Below, in pieces: positions 23,845-35,202 of a stretch of 64,000 nucleotides of DNA (within the stretch, counting starts at the first letter, position 1; each line of letters begins with the position of its first letter). The DNA lies in assembly GCA_038373885.1 (NCBI GenBank), contig JAWZYV010002511.1, forward strand, positions 62,001 to 126,000. Direction: 5' to 3'. This stretch comes from Cheiracanthium punctorium. Lineage: Eukaryota > Arthropoda > Arachnida > Araneae > Cheiracanthiidae. The translations under genes were made by a program, and so were the position numbers. The notes under the pieces were generated by a model. That model ran no database searches, was not told the DNA's origin, and saw only the letters and a program-made list of their open reading frames with translations.

Positions 23845-25102
23845 CACTGCTTTACATACTAACTTTATTTGTCAATTTTTAGTGGTTTCTTTAAATATTG
23901 CAAGGCATGATTGACTTTACCAACCTAACGGTACAATTTTCGAATACTATATTAGAGTTGTTACATAAATTTAAACTATGCCATAGAAATATTAAAAAGC
24001 ATGTTCTCCCTTATTAAGAATCCAGAGAATGTGTATTTTGGTTGTCCCTCTTAAATGCTTGAAGGGAAAAAAACAGAATATTTTTAGATTTACCTTTTGA
24101 AAATACTAAATCTAATTTCTGTACTTACTTTCATTTGAAAAAAGAGAAACTGTGCAGTGCATTTTAATGACCATTTTTTCAAAAACCCTTAAGGGGATCC
24201 TTTCATGTTATAAAGAAAAAAAAAATTCTTATTTTCTAATTAAGAACCTCGTTTGGACGTTTCTACCAAACTAACATATAACAACATAATTTAGTAATAA
24301 TTAAACTAAAATATCTTCCATATCATCATTTCAACAATAAACCGAGCAGTATTTATTCACGCATCCACCTGATTAATTTGGAAAAGCAGAAAGTTTCATC
24401 ACAAAAGGAAGTGCATTTATATATTAAACTAATGTATTTACATAAACGAAGATTGCTGTACGTAAAACCGATCTATATCGCTTATCCAAGTAGAGTGCAT
24501 TTAGATCACGTGCTTTTATAATAAATAGAAACTGAATTAATGAAAAACTACTTAACTATAAATTCTAATGAAACTACCACAACTATACTGCGTTCATTAG
24601 TAAATGTGTTCCATTTATGCAAATTACTGAGATAGATTGCTCAAGTGAAATAATATACAAACGAATAAATAAATATTTCAGTTTTTGAAATTTAATTTTT
24701 ATCTGATAGTTGAACTACAGTTTCATTAGTTAAGAGTAGTAAAAACATTCACGAAATAATCTGATTGGATAATTACAAAATTTCTTAATTTTAAACCAAA
24801 CAGTAATTTTTTAGCACTTGAGTGCTATTAAAATCAATCAGATTTTACAGTGTCGACATATTTTGTCTACATGATTTTTAAAGGCAAGGCACTTTTCAAA
24901 TGTGTCAAAACGGTGCATTGCGCGGAGAGGGAGAGAAAGAATAAGTTATTGAAAATCTACAAGGTTTGGAATATTTGACTATTTATCACCAAGTTTGGCA
25001 CCAAGAAATAAGCCCTCAAAACTAAATCAAACTGAGCGATATCTTCCTAATTTGGCGAGAAACTGGCAAACGCGACAGTTTTTTAAAAAGGAGAAGTTAC
25101 AA
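23845..25102. other. AT-rich gap, nothing recognised
   Basis: No conserved frame. A purine-rich run near 24924-24940 (GAGAGGGAGAGAAAGA) is noted. Confidence 0.45.
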
Positions 25103-25400
25103 TGTGCCTGGCGAAGATTGCAAAATAGTTTTAGTAGGCAATTTTAATATAGATTTCATTTCCAAAGAAGTGTTCTGTGGAACAGGGAAGAAGAATAAGG
25201 CACACTTATGGATTATGATGCACATTTCAAACAGTATTTTTTATGGTGGTGTTGTTAGAATATCTTGGTGAAGACTGTAAAACATTTTTAATAGACGATT
25301 TTAACATAGATTTCGATTCCAAAGAAATGTTTTATTGGAACAAGGGAAAAAATACGGTACACTCATGAATAATGATACGCTTTCCAACTAAATGGAATAA
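25103..25400 (+). pseudogene. Tandemly duplicated fragment resembling a retroelement endonuclease
   Basis: Two units of about 155 bp (from about 25103 and 25258) each translate in plus frame to a similar peptide: GEDCKIVLVGNFNIDF (unit 1) and GEDCKTFLIDDFNIDF (unit 2), each followed by xSKExF. A strand ending in (G)DFNxDF is typical of exonuclease-endonuclease-phosphatase domains in LINE and some other mobile-element proteins. The first D of the motif is N in unit 1. Unit 2 ends at a stop. There is too little sequence for assignment, and a chance match is possible. Confidence 0.35.
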
Positions 25401-25581
25401 CATAGCTGCCAACCAATACGGAATACAATTAACGACTTTTTTTAAACGATAACTTACGGCTTAAAATACCGCAAAAGCTTTGCACTACGATTGCGAATCG
25501 GTTGCTATTCGATAAAATACTAAAAGATGATACGGTTTACAGAAAGTGGTTAGTTATATTCCGTAGTAGTTAGTATGTATG
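25401..25581. mobile_element. Family B MITE with perfect 6-bp duplication
   Basis: Left end CATAGCTGCCAACCAATACG, right end CGTAGTAGTTAGTATGTATG. Flanks GAATAA (25395-25400) and GAATAA (25582-25587) are identical. It sits at the end of the second endonuclease-like unit. Confidence 0.9.
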
Positions 25582-26429
25582 GAATAAGGAAGAAAAATGG
25601 AATGAGGGACGACGCATGGATTATAATTCGCTAATGTATAGTACTTTGGTGCGTATTTAGAATATGAGAGTGTTTCATAGTTTAATTTTTTCTTCTTTTT
25701 TTTTCTTTTTTTCTACTTCCCACAAAAAATTTCAGTAAAGAATATTTTTTTCATCTAAATTCCTTGCGAAACATTTTCTAATTAGATTTCCCAGATTATT
25801 GAAACCGTTCTATACGTTTGATTTACAACAAAGGTAGTGATTATCAGTGTCTTTTGTGAAATGAGTATTAACTTATAAAAAGTGTTTTTGATAGTGCGTT
25901 GCTATGTATTTTTGAGTCGTCTGGGTTCTCTCTACCACTCTTGACATCTGAGCCAGATAGTTTTGAAGCACCTTGTAGACATACACGCACACACACACAC
26001 ACTGATGTGTAAATTTAAGAAATAGTAAATAATAGTAAAACACAAGTATTTTGAACATAGGAAATAGACTTTCAATGAAACTTTTTGATGTTGTATTGTA
26101 TTAAAAAATAAAAAATCGACTGCATAAAGGTAAGTAATTTGATTTGGCTTTATATTTCATCAGCCAAGCTTCACGGGCAGAATTACTTGCCTATTCATTT
26201 ATTTGTTAAATTTTTTGGAAGAAGTATCACCGAGAGAGAAACAATTAGAAAATATTCCATGACCACAATGAGATTTCAGTATTTCGATGTCCGAGTTGCT
26301 TGCCATTGCACGCCAAAAGACATCGCAGCACAGACTAATGTCAAACTAATAGATAGGGGGAGTCGAATGCCATTCAAACACACACTTTCATATACCTACC
26401 GATAAGAAATTACACGTTGCGCAGTAGTG
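25582..26429. other. AT-rich gap with CA microsatellite
   Basis: A short (AC)n tract lies at about 25984-26001. An 88-codon plus-strand frame (26139-26405) has no recognisable motif. Confidence 0.45.
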
Positions 26430-26694
26430 CGACCGAAAGTGTAGCTATTAAGGTTGTAAAGCCTTCTTAATCCTGCTACAGACTTCTCAGAACAAAAGTT
26501 AGATCCTGTCAGGAGATGGAGGACCTCTGAATACTGGCACTTCTCGGAAATTGTTAGTGACCGCTGGGTTTTTGAAACATCGATTTAACGTTCAAGTGTG
26601 CAGTATAAGGCGGTCTTTAATGAAAGGTCGGGAACCGAACCTACAACACTCTGGTTACAGGTCCGATGCCTTAACCACTCGACTACGTCAACCG
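26430..26694 (-). repeat. Probable tRNA-derived SINE (family S3)
   Basis: On the minus strand 26694-26622 reads GGTTGACGTAGTCGAGTGG, then TTAAGGCATCGGACCTGTAA and GGTTCGGTTCCCGACC: a good A-box region and B box, with a Ser-type arrangement (GTCGAGTGGTTAAGG). The body downstream (toward 26430) is unlike S1 or S2. It is not convincingly a functional tRNA because the stems are imperfect. Confidence 0.55.
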
Positions 26695-26780
26695 TTTATG
26701 ATCGGCTTTATTGCCACCTCGTTTATCCAACCTAACACCCTGTTGAATTATACATGTTCAGCCGCATAAAACACGTGACT

Positions 26781-26969
26781 CAGAATTGCCAACTGCTCCG
26801 GAATACAATTAACCACTTTTTGTAAACAGTAAATTTTCCTAAACGTTTATTGGAAATGGTAACCGGGTAACCAGTTGCACCTTCAGTCTGGAAATTTTGC
26901 GATCATTTAAGCCAAACATTTCTGATTCATAAAGTGGTCAATTGATTTAGGGAGCAGTTGACAACTCTG
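26781..26969. mobile_element. Family B MITE
   Basis: Left end CAGAATTGCCAACTGCTCCG, right end GGGAGCAGTTGACAACTCTG. Flanks GTGACT / CTGACT (5 of 6). It belongs to the CTCCGG subgroup together with the copies at 40610 and 58731. Confidence 0.85.
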
Positions 26970-27264
26970 CTGACTAATTAAAATATCAGGTGAGAATGCA
27001 CTTAATCGCGAAAAGCATTGAGATTGCTCATCGTACGTGGAAAGTGTCTAAATAATACGGGATTTCTTGGTACTTCGATGTGATTTATATTTAGAGGAAC
27101 AAATTTCAAATAATTTTTGTGAGGAACGTGAATAGCAAGTGTGGTTTTATCCTTATTTTTATGTGTCATTTCATGTGCTCTGTGGTTGCGATTTTTATGT
27201 TTCTTCTTTTGAAGTTAAAGAAACTGATTCAGATTTTTCCAGCTTCCATTTGCACGTGAAAAAT

Positions 27265-27410
27265 CATAACTGCCAACAGCTACTGAATACAATTAAACAC
27301 CTTTTATAAACAGTACATTTTTAAAATTATTTATTGAAAATACTTAGTGACTTGCTCGCTAAATAGAACTACAGTAAACTGTTAGCCAAAAATTCTTCCT
27401 ATGATTTTCA
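27265..27410. mobile_element. Family B MITE, right end lost
   Basis: Starts CATAACTGCCAACAGCTACTG then GAATACAATTAAACACC (B left end) and keeps the central TGTTAGCCAAAAATT track. The right terminus is absent where a LINE-like fragment begins. Confidence 0.5.
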
Positions 27411-27421
27411 GAATGCTATAG

Positions 27422-27545
27422 GCCAGGGCTGTCTCGCAAAGCTTTCTTGATCTGATGCTATAAATCTCTAACTGTTTGTTCCCGCAAGTTTTAAGTCCTT
27501 CTCAACAATATCGATCCATCTTGTGGGTGGTCTTCCTCTTTCATT
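27422..27545 (-). pseudogene. LINE C-terminal fragment
   Basis: The minus strand translates to RGRPPTRWIDIVEKDLK, then LAGTNS, a stop, and RFIASDQESFARQPW. The pattern GRPxTRWxDxVExDL...W/R..A.DR..WR is the familiar C-terminal tail of reverse transcriptases in several non-LTR retrotransposon clades. It is in one frame apart from the stop. Only about 40 codons survive, so the clade cannot be named. Flanked by MITEs B (27265) and A (27872). Confidence 0.55.
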
Positions 27546-27871
27546 CGTTACTTCGATCTTAGAGGAGTTTTAGGCTTATGGAACTAAGAAAACCCCGAAG
27601 TCTCAATATTCTTTGTGATTGTATCTGTTGACGTCAACTAATTAAAACTCCTGGCTTCTATAACATATTTTTAAAAAATTGAACTGTATTTTTCCTATGG
27701 ATTTATAGGCCATGAAAAATCACTCTCTCTCGAGATGATACTGCTTTTAAACCGATGATCACTTGGTTTATAACGTCTCTGTCATATGTTAAAAGATTTT
27801 TGGATTTACTGGCCACTAAAATCCTTGGGTTTCATATTCCCTAAAAATTCCTGATAGTTGGAATGATTGCA

Positions 27872-28018
27872 CACCTGCGAACTCTTCCGGATTTTTCACC
27901 ACAATCGTTGAACAATTTTATTTTCCGTCAAAAATTTTACATATTCTAAGCCTAAATTGCTAAGTAAAAATTAGTGGGGGTAAATATTCCAATAAAACCG
28001 GAAGAGTTGGCAGCTATG
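27872..28018. mobile_element. Family A MITE, diverged
   Basis: Left part CGAACTCTTCCGGATTTTTC, right end CCGGAAGAGTTGGCAGCTATG, with the A centre (AAGCCTAAATTGCTAAGTAA). The left outer terminus is degraded. Confidence 0.7.
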
Positions 28019-29760
28019 CGAGGGGTCCAGGAGAGATATATAAATTGCTTTTCATTAAATTTAGATCTTCAGTCAAATACCTTGCTGGAAAACGAAAGTT
28101 GTTAGGCCATATAAAATGTGGAATGGAACTGATAAAAAATTTTAGTTTGAGTGGATTTTTAGTTTTCTAGGTTATATATGTTTTATATATATCAGTGTGT
28201 ACGTGTACTTTGAAATCAAGCAAAGACTATAAATAACTAAAAACTCTTGATATGAGTGCATAATATGGAAGTCATTATATTAGTTATTCATTGGTATCAA
28301 TTAGTTCTATTTTGCACTATATTTCATGTTCTGCATGATGAACATCATGAACATGTAAATCTTATTTTTCTCTTGATATAAATTTAGAAAAATGACTCTT
28401 GAAATACGCTAAATGCTTCATGACAGATATTGAACATGTTCAAAAACATATTTCATTTTCTAATACTTGACTCCTGCAATTACATGTTCTGTTTAAACAT
28501 TTACTTTAATTTACAAAAAGAAATTCTGTTAAATACGCGTCATTTAATCTAAATAAAAACAGATTGATTGGTGCTTTAAAAAATAATTGCAATTGAAATT
28601 AAATTGCTTAGTTTGTGTGATAGAGAAATGTGTGTTAATTAAAAATATCTGTCATTCGACTTTAGCTTTGTTCATTCTTTGTTTAATCGTCGTTGTATTT
28701 TCTGAAGTGGGTCTAATTAAAAAAAAACATATAAAATAGTTAGATCGCCCTTCTTAATGCACAATTGATTATGTATGGTCTATCTCTATACCAAGAATAA
28801 TTCAAAGAGCTTACATTTTAATTTTAAAACAATCTTATTCTGCATTCACAAAATGTGGCATTTCTGAATCGGTGGTGCTGCATTTTTATCTTTGCTGTTA
28901 TTTTTAAATCCAGTTACTTCATTAATTCACTTTAAATTCACTTCTCGTATTTGATTTTCTTCTTGATGTCGAGGAGACTTGATCTTAGAAGTAATTAAAG
29001 AGAGAACTCTTTCTTGTGGATGCGTAAAAAGGCATTACGTAGTCTGACTGCTGAGCGCGTTGGTAGATAAGTATTAAATTTAAATTAATAGACGATGTAA
29101 GAAAAAATAGTTTGAATTAAAAAGCATCTGTATTTTTTATTACTGTATCTAATCATTGAAAAATAATGTGTGCCCAAGGCCACGAAATTAAACCTTCTTA
29201 AATGCTTATTTTTGCCCTTTCACTGTACATTTATCATCGTAAAACTTATTAATTCTTAAAGATGAATAATTGTTGAGAAATTATAAAAAGCACACATGGT
29301 GGGAGCTTCTGAAGTCCACCGCATGAGATTTGTAATATGGTGTCTGGTTGTATAATCGGAAGTTGAACTGCATTGTGTGCATGTAGCCTTTGTTTCACTA
29401 AATTAACAGTCCTTGCAGAATTCAGTAATTGAGTTTAGTGGTATAAAGAATAATTTCTATTTCATGTTATATGAAAGAAATAAGTGATGTCTTTAATATA
29501 TTTTTAATTGTGACTTTCGTCTTTTTTTTTGTATACTTATTTAAGAAATAATTCTGATACAATTATGCATGAATATTACTCATGTTTAGGCCACAGGAAT
29601 TCTGTTAGCAGGAAATACTTCGGTTCGTTTATCAATGGGGTCGTTGGGCTCAGGCCTATGGTGCATACTTTGAATAAAGTCGTCATTTATACGCGCATTG
29701 TCGTTTTGCACATTTTCATTTGAACACCCCTCAAAGCTAGAGATTTTCACATGTAGGTAG
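28019..29760. other. AT-rich gap, nothing recognised
   Basis: Overlapping 64- and 67-codon frames on opposite strands (29529-29789) have no motif; no repeat family seen. Confidence 0.45.
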
Positions 29761-29928
29761 CATAGCGGCCAACTTTTCTTCCGATTCAATTCCGTAGAAT
29801 TTTCGCTCTACATCTCCGAGTCAGCAGCTTCGTGCTAAAGTAAGACCAAATTTTTAAAGTGAAACAAAACTGTTCAAAATTTGTGGTTGGAATATATTCC
29901 GATGAAATCGGAAGAGTCGGCCCCTGCG
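29761..29928. mobile_element. Family A MITE, diverged
   Basis: Left end CATAGCGGCCAACTTTTCTT, right end ATCGGAAGAGTCGGCCCCTG. The central block keeps AAACAAAACTGTTCAAAATT. Confidence 0.65.
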
Positions 29929-29954
29929 AAGGAGTGATACTGTCTGAGCCATGG

Positions 29955-30136
29955 CATAGCTGCCAACTGCTACGGAATATAATTAACCACTTTTTCTAAA
30001 CAGAATATTTTTTAAGTATTTTTTCCACTTGGTAGCCATGACTCGCGCGTAGTATAAAAATTTTGCTATATTTCAAGACGAAAGTTATTGTTTAAAAAAA
30101 GTGGTTAATTATATTCCGTAGTAGTTGGCAGCTATG
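29955..30136. mobile_element. Family B MITE, well preserved
   Basis: Left end CATAGCTGCCAACTGCTACG, right end CCGTAGTAGTTGGCAGCTATG (21-mer terminal complement of the left). The core has AAGTATTTTTTCCACTTGGTAG, and the arms include AGTGGTTAATTATATT. Close to the terminal consensus. Confidence 0.85.
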
Positions 30137-31296
30137 GCGATGACATTGTGGGATTTCCTATTTTGCTTTATTTTTTGTATGATAATTTTAATACGATATG
30201 CAATAATGGGTAGAAATAGTGTTGAAAAATTATGTGCTTGCTTTTTTGAGCTTTTTATGAAGAATCTACAAGGACAAATGCACAAATCTACACTATGACT
30301 ATTGAATGATATTTTTTAAGTCTACGTAATTTTAAATTTTCAAATTTCTTGACTTACTTGCAATATAATTCATTGTTATTTTTCAGAATTTATATGAAGT
30401 CATTCTTAGAATAAAGGAAAATGTCCAATTTTGTGAAATCATTTCATTTCCAATAAAGTTCAAACCTAAATCTCTTGATTTTTACCAGCATCTTTTACGT
30501 ATGAAACGAAACTTAAATATTTTAAAATGCTATGTTCAAAAAAGTTATTGTTTTCTGTGATTTTAATAAAACTCACTTCAAAAATTAAGCTTAACGGATC
30601 AGTTCGAAGACGAAGAAATCTAGCAATGAAATACACATATACTGAAAGCTTATTTTTAAGTCATAGCTACAATATTTTTTTTCTATTGCAACTAATATTT
30701 CTTTCAAGCATTTCGCACTTACTCCTCACAGTTGATGAAAATACATTGAGCAGACAGTAGCCCTCCAATAGGGCATTGTTGAAAAGTTGAGTGTGTGATG
30801 ACTAACTCAACATCCCTGATCTTCCCCCCCCCTTTCCCACCACCAGCACTCACACACCTCCCCACGATGACATCTGAATCATCGGCGGCTGATCTGCCAG
30901 CTGAGTCACTCGCAACAGCCGTTGACTTCCCAACCTGATGCACAAATATCAACAAATTTTCTCTCAGCTAAAAGAAAAGAGAAAAAAAAAAAAGAAAAAA
31001 AAATATGGTACTCCAAAGGTGTCCTTGTTACACACTTTTATATATGCCAGCACATGTAATAAGCACGCAGCGTAAACGTTCGTAGAGAACAATAGAAACC
31101 AATATTTCTGCGAAAAGTGCAACTTCTGACTTTGAGGTTTAGGGCGGGTTTCTATATTTTTCGCTGCGAACGCCAACACAATTGAAAAAGGCAAAGGAAG
31201 TGCTACTAATCATAAACATATGAGAAATATGAACTACTATTCTGAATAATTAGCAAACAAATATTTTTACCATATTTCTTTTCAGATTGCGTGGTT
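30137..31296. other. Gap with a locally GC-richer patch
   Basis: 30830-30945 is noticeably less AT-rich than its surroundings and supports a 78-codon minus-strand frame (30719-30955) rich in Ser, Gly and Ala. No family is recognised. A-runs at 30976-31003 follow. Confidence 0.4.
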
Positions 31297-31458
31297 CAAG
31301 GGCGGATTAAAGGGGTGGGCGGAGGGGGCGAACGGTCCCCTCCCCCGGAAAAAAGAAATTAATGTAAAAGATTCTATTTTACTTCCATAAAATGGATGTA
31401 TATTTCAATCTTCAAACTAATCCCCCCACCCCGACAAACTTGCATTAATCCGCCACTG
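31297..31458. mobile_element. hAT-type MITE (terminus CAGTGGCGGATTAA class)
   Basis: Left end CAAGGGCGGATTAA, right end TTAATCCGCCACTG. Flanks GCGTGGTT (31289-31296) and GCCTGGTT (31459-31466) agree at 7 of 8, an 8-bp hAT-size duplication. Interior 162 bp with G-rich and C-rich subterminal blocks. Related copy at 56440-56569. Confidence 0.8.
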
Positions 31459-31936
31459 GCCTGGTTTACGATGGTAAAATTCTTACTAATAGTTTCAGAA
31501 AAGATTCACTAAAAGGAGCAAATGTACCCGTTAAAAGAACTATTCAATTTGTTTTATCAAAGATATGAAAAAAAAAAATTAAAAGGACACATTAAATGAT
31601 ATCCATTTATTTAGCATTTTCAAATTCATTTAAGTGTTTAAATGCATTAATTATTTCCGAATTGATAGTAAAAAATTGAATAAATACTTTTAAATATTAA
31701 ATTATTTTTAAGTATATACAATTTTTTGTATATGTTAGTAAACTGTAATTTGATTTTAGTTGGTTTTCACAGCTCAATTTGTAAATACGAAATGGTAATT
31801 CATTATAACCACAAAAAAATTGAACGTTTTTATGATATTGCATCTGTTCAATATTTTATCACATAAAGGAAATTAAAATGCGGCGTTCCTTTTCAGCGTT
31901 AATACGTTTGCCATCCTCACGTATTGTATATTTAGT

Positions 31937-32989
31937 CATGACTGCTACGGAATGTAATTAACCACTTTTTCTAAAAATGAGTTTTCGGCTTTAAATATAT
32001 ATATATATATATATATATATAATAAAATGTACTGAGCGTGTGCCCTGGTTATTTCTTTGAAAAAATGCTAAAAACAGAGCCCGATCAAGCCAAAAGTGGG
32101 CACAGGGCCAAATACTCATTCGGGCCCTACCCCGTCCTTTTTATACTTGTACAAATTTTTTATTTAATTTTGATGCAGTTCAGTATATTACATAAACATA
32201 TAAATCAGCACTAATACACATTCATTGTTTGATGCATTCTTTTAATCATAAAAAGGTCTTTTATGCAATTTTTACCTGTTTTTTAAATTTATTTATTCTC
32301 AAAAAAATGTAAAATACCGTCATTGTTAAGTGAGTAATTTTCCAGTACACTAGCAAAGGTGTCGTAACTTTAATTAAAATTTAAAGTGAATCATTTTAAC
32401 CATTTTTTTATTACCCATTTTAAATTGCAAAATTAACAAGCAGTATTTGAAAAAAAAAACAATAGATCAATTTCAATGAACGATACACGCGGTCAAGCTC
32501 TTAGTCGCACCGCAGTTACAAAGTGTGCGCAGATAAACACAACTGCTTCATCGTAGTTATGAGTTGCAGTTAATCTATTCAGTTAACCTCATCAGCAGAG
32601 AATTTTCAGTTCTCATGAAGATGGAGGCACAACTCTCGGATGTTTAAGCGCCATGGAGTCTATTGCGTACTTTAACCACTGTCGGCTAGTGTGGGTTAAC
32701 AATGTAGCGCGGCCATAGTGTAGGCTAATAAAAAAATTTTTTAAAAATAAATTATATATTCCACTGTGGTTTTTTTTTATAATAATAAAGTGTGCCAATT
32801 TTCGTTAAGTAATATTTTACGAAATATTTGTACATTTTTTAGTTAAAACTGAAAAAACAAAACGGCCCTAATACTGATCGGCCCCTGGGGCTACGCCCAA
32901 TCGGCCCGTGCGTTAATCAGGCCCTGGCTAAAAAAATATACTGTTAACAAAAAGTGGTTAATTATATTCCGTAGTAGTTGGCAGCTATG
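31937..32989. mobile_element. Family B MITE split by an 852-bp hAT-like element
   Basis: B left end (CATGACTGCTACGGAATGTA) and right end (CGTAGTAGTTGGCAGCTATG) are separated by the element at 32075-32926. The outer flanks TTTAGT (31931-31936) and TTTAGT (32990-32995) are identical. A (TA)n microsatellite (about 31998-32021) has expanded within the left B half. Confidence 0.92.
32075..32926. mobile_element. Non-autonomous hAT-like element, CAGAGCCTGATTA class
   Basis: Left end CAGAGCCCGATCAAGCC, right end TTAATCAGGCCCTG. GCTAAAAA is exactly duplicated (32067-32074, 32927-32934), an 8-bp target duplication inside B sequence. The 852-bp interior has AT-rich, stop-laden sequence with no transposase motif; the GC-rich subterminal blocks (GGGCCC) are typical. 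Short relatives lie at 36051-36232 and 55932-56108. Confidence 0.85.
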
Positions 32990-33457
32990 TTTAGTTAATA
33001 TGAAAGTCTTTTCACGCAAGTTATTTAATGATAAGAAGGCTCTGGAAAAATAAAACGCGATATTTTATATTTTTTGAGTTTTCAGTTACTCTTAATCAAC
33101 TGTGCATTGAAATTTGGAATCCCATTGAGCAGCCAGAACTATAAGGCTGGCATTTGTAATTTTTACTTTTTTTATAATTTTTTGTAGTTAATTCAACCAA
33201 GTTTTTTTTAACTCTAATTAACTTGAAATGTATCAAGCTACTAAGGAGTTGATAAAGAGAATTATATCTCTTTATCGACACATCCATACTCAAGCTCACT
33301 AATTTATAATATATAATCAGTTTCTATGTTTAAATAAACGCTATTTTTTACCTTTCTAAAAGTTTATTCACAAAAGAAATATATTCATTGCTGATAATAC
33401 AGTGTAAAAAGATGTGTTTTATTATAAAAAATACAATTGCTCTCTTTATATGCAATG
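32990..33457. other. AT-rich gap, nothing recognised
   Basis: A 67-codon minus-strand frame without motif; a short hairpin AAAGAGAATTATATCTCTTT lies near 33256-33275. Confidence 0.45.
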
Positions 33458-33580
33458 CAGTTGACGCTCGTTTTTCCGAACTATAGACACCACTCAAACT
33501 GTTCGTAAAATGACATCGTAAAATAATCTGTGGAAGTGTATTCGGAACTATTCGCAAGTTCGAAAAACGAGCGTTGACTG
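33458..33580. mobile_element. Short pogo/Tc1-like MITE
   Basis: Left end CAGTTGACGCTCGTTTTTCC, right end inverted CAGTCAACGCTCGTTTTTCG, followed on both sides by GAACT; the terminal repeats exceed 20 bp. The CAGTcaacgCtcgtt type of terminus resembles pogo-like elements. A TA duplication is not clear at the flanks. Confidence 0.65.
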
Positions 33581-33705
33581 AATATATAAATACATATACC
33601 GCCTTCGGGCGAGAAAAAAACTTTCCTGCAATTAGCAGCATTAGAAGACCATTAGGTATTACAATGTATTTATTTACAAAACTATAGGTATTTGAATACG
33701 GGTCT

Positions 33706-33955
33706 GTTTGTTTGTGTGATTGCTTGTGTGATTATGGCAACGCTACGCTAAGGCGATCTGCCTAGAATGGGGGATACCTTGGTAGGAGGACTTTCTAAGG
33801 AGTTTTAACGCGTATTCACGTTACATCTGGAGAAAATCTACCAAAACTCCAGACAGTTAGATCGACAGCAGCGCGATGGGACCCGAACCCGTGACCTTCA
33901 CACTTCGACCGTCTTTCATTTTCAGTGACATAACCAATGTGGCATGTTGAGGCCT
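33706..33955 (-). repeat. tRNA-derived SINE (family S1)
   Basis: The minus-strand head CCTCAACATGCCACATTGG, then TTATGTCACT, with B box GGTTCGGGTCCC. The body AAACTCCTTAGAAAGTCCTC is shared with 42884-42975, and a CACACAAGCAATCACACAA tail corresponds to the tail of the copy at 9441. Older than the copy at 9441 by divergence. Confidence 0.7.
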
Positions 33956-34110
33956 TGAATGCGGATCTGGTTTACAACTATTGGATCAGATATCCGTAGT
34001 ATGTATGGTTAAGAAACACTTGTGTTATTATATACTATATTCTTGATTCATTAATTTTCATCCGTAGAACACTACCTTCTTGAATACGTTGTCATATTTC
34101 TTTGCAATAT

Positions 34111-34620
34111 AGGGCCGCCCTGGTGGCGTAATTGCTTAAGAGCCATTCTACCACGCTTTGAATCAACGTCTCCTAGATACAGAAAGCCTCGCAACTCCTA
34201 CGCCACTAAACTTTGACGTGTTCATTAGGCCTGCATTTAAAAGTTTTATTGTTACAAAATAAAACAATTAAAAATTTCTGGTGAATGCTTCAAATATTGG
34301 AAAATATCTTAAACATCAAGATTAAAATAACTTTCTCATACAAAATAATTCACTATGATCTATTTCCTTATCACATTATCTGATTAGTCATGGTCAAAAA
34401 CTGACATTTGTCGTAAAATTATATTTTTTATCTCATATTATTAAAGTATTGCTGTTCATAGTTAAATTCAGAAGAAATTTTTAATTGTTTTATTTGTTGA
34501 AATAAAAACTTCGAAATGTAGGATTACTGAAGACGTCAAAGCTTGGTTACGTATGAGCTATCAGGCGTTCTATATCTAGACGGCATCGCTTGGATCCGAT
34601 TTCGAATCCCCGAGTGAGCA
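34111..34620 (+). repeat. tRNA-derived SINE (family S2) split by family C
   Basis: The head starts GGGCCGCCCTGGTGGCGTAA and TTGCTTAAGAGCCATTCTAC, breaks at 34163, and resumes at 34589 with GGATCCGATTTCGAATCCC (B-box side) and GAGTGAGCATGG. The insertion is within the tRNA-like promoter between A and B boxes, so this copy can no longer be a normal pol III unit. Confidence 0.65.
34164..34588. mobile_element. Family C element inserted in a SINE
   Basis: Starts CAACGTCTCCTAGATACAGA, ends TCTATATCTAGACGGCATCG. The left-arm CRE is mutated (TTGACGTG) and the right-arm site reads AGACGTCA. Flanks GCTTTGAA / GCTTGGAT are an approximate duplication. Confidence 0.8.
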
Positions 34621-34644
34621 TGGATGTTAACTTATTTCTAAGAC

Positions 34645-34701
34645 CAAAATTACTGTTTACAAAAAGCGGTTAATTATATGCCCGGAATTGTTCCAGCTAT
34701 G
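34645..34701. mobile_element. Family B MITE, right-end fragment
   Basis: TACTGTTTACAAAAAGCGGT followed by TAATTATATGCCCGGAATTG and CAGCTATG matches the right arm of B. The left half is missing. Confidence 0.5.
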
Positions 34702-35082
34702 CATTTAGCAAAAAAAGAACCGTCTTTCTGCAGGGTGTTTCACTGGCAGTCCGACAAACTTGCAGGAGGTATAGGGAGCACAGAATCACGGGGAGACACT
34801 CTTAATCACATACCAATACAATGTTAAAAATGCCGTAATTTCTAGCTATGCTTCCAAGAAGCAGAGAAAAAAAAACAGCAACACTTTAATGTGGCAGAAA
34901 AAAAATTATTGAAAGGTTGTACTACAGAATGTGCTCGAAATGACGACCAGAAATGGTGGATGATTCCTAACTCGCCTCCTATTCTACCAGCAGTCTCGCG
35001 GCTGATGGCGCTGAGAGGAAGATCGTGTGCACTGCGATCTTGCAAAAAGCCTTCAATTTTGACCCGGCTCCAATGTTGTAGG

Positions 35083-35202
35083 ATGAACGCATATCCAAAC
35101 GATCAACTGATCGACATGCTGATCGTGTATGTAGCTGAACGAATATCTGTAGCTACCGGGAGAAAACGGCACCCGCCAGGTATCACCCAGATCTTAAAAT
35201 TC
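35083..35202 (+). pseudogene. Transposase N-terminal helix-turn-helix remnant (DUF4817-like)
   Basis: Within a 128-codon frame the segment AYPNDQLIDMLIVYVAER, then GRKRHPPGI, matches the well-known arthropod mariner-type N-terminal pattern Y.N.ELxDMLxIYGE....AxxLYxERFPxRRHPs. The stretch GE..GNxxxAxxLYxERFP is shortened here by a deletion. No DDE domain follows, so it is a dead fragment of the surrounding element. Confidence 0.6.

Noticed and set aside
30719..30955. GC-richer Ser/Gly-rich minus-strand frame as an exon
   Set aside because: No splice context or motif recognised; composition alone is not enough.
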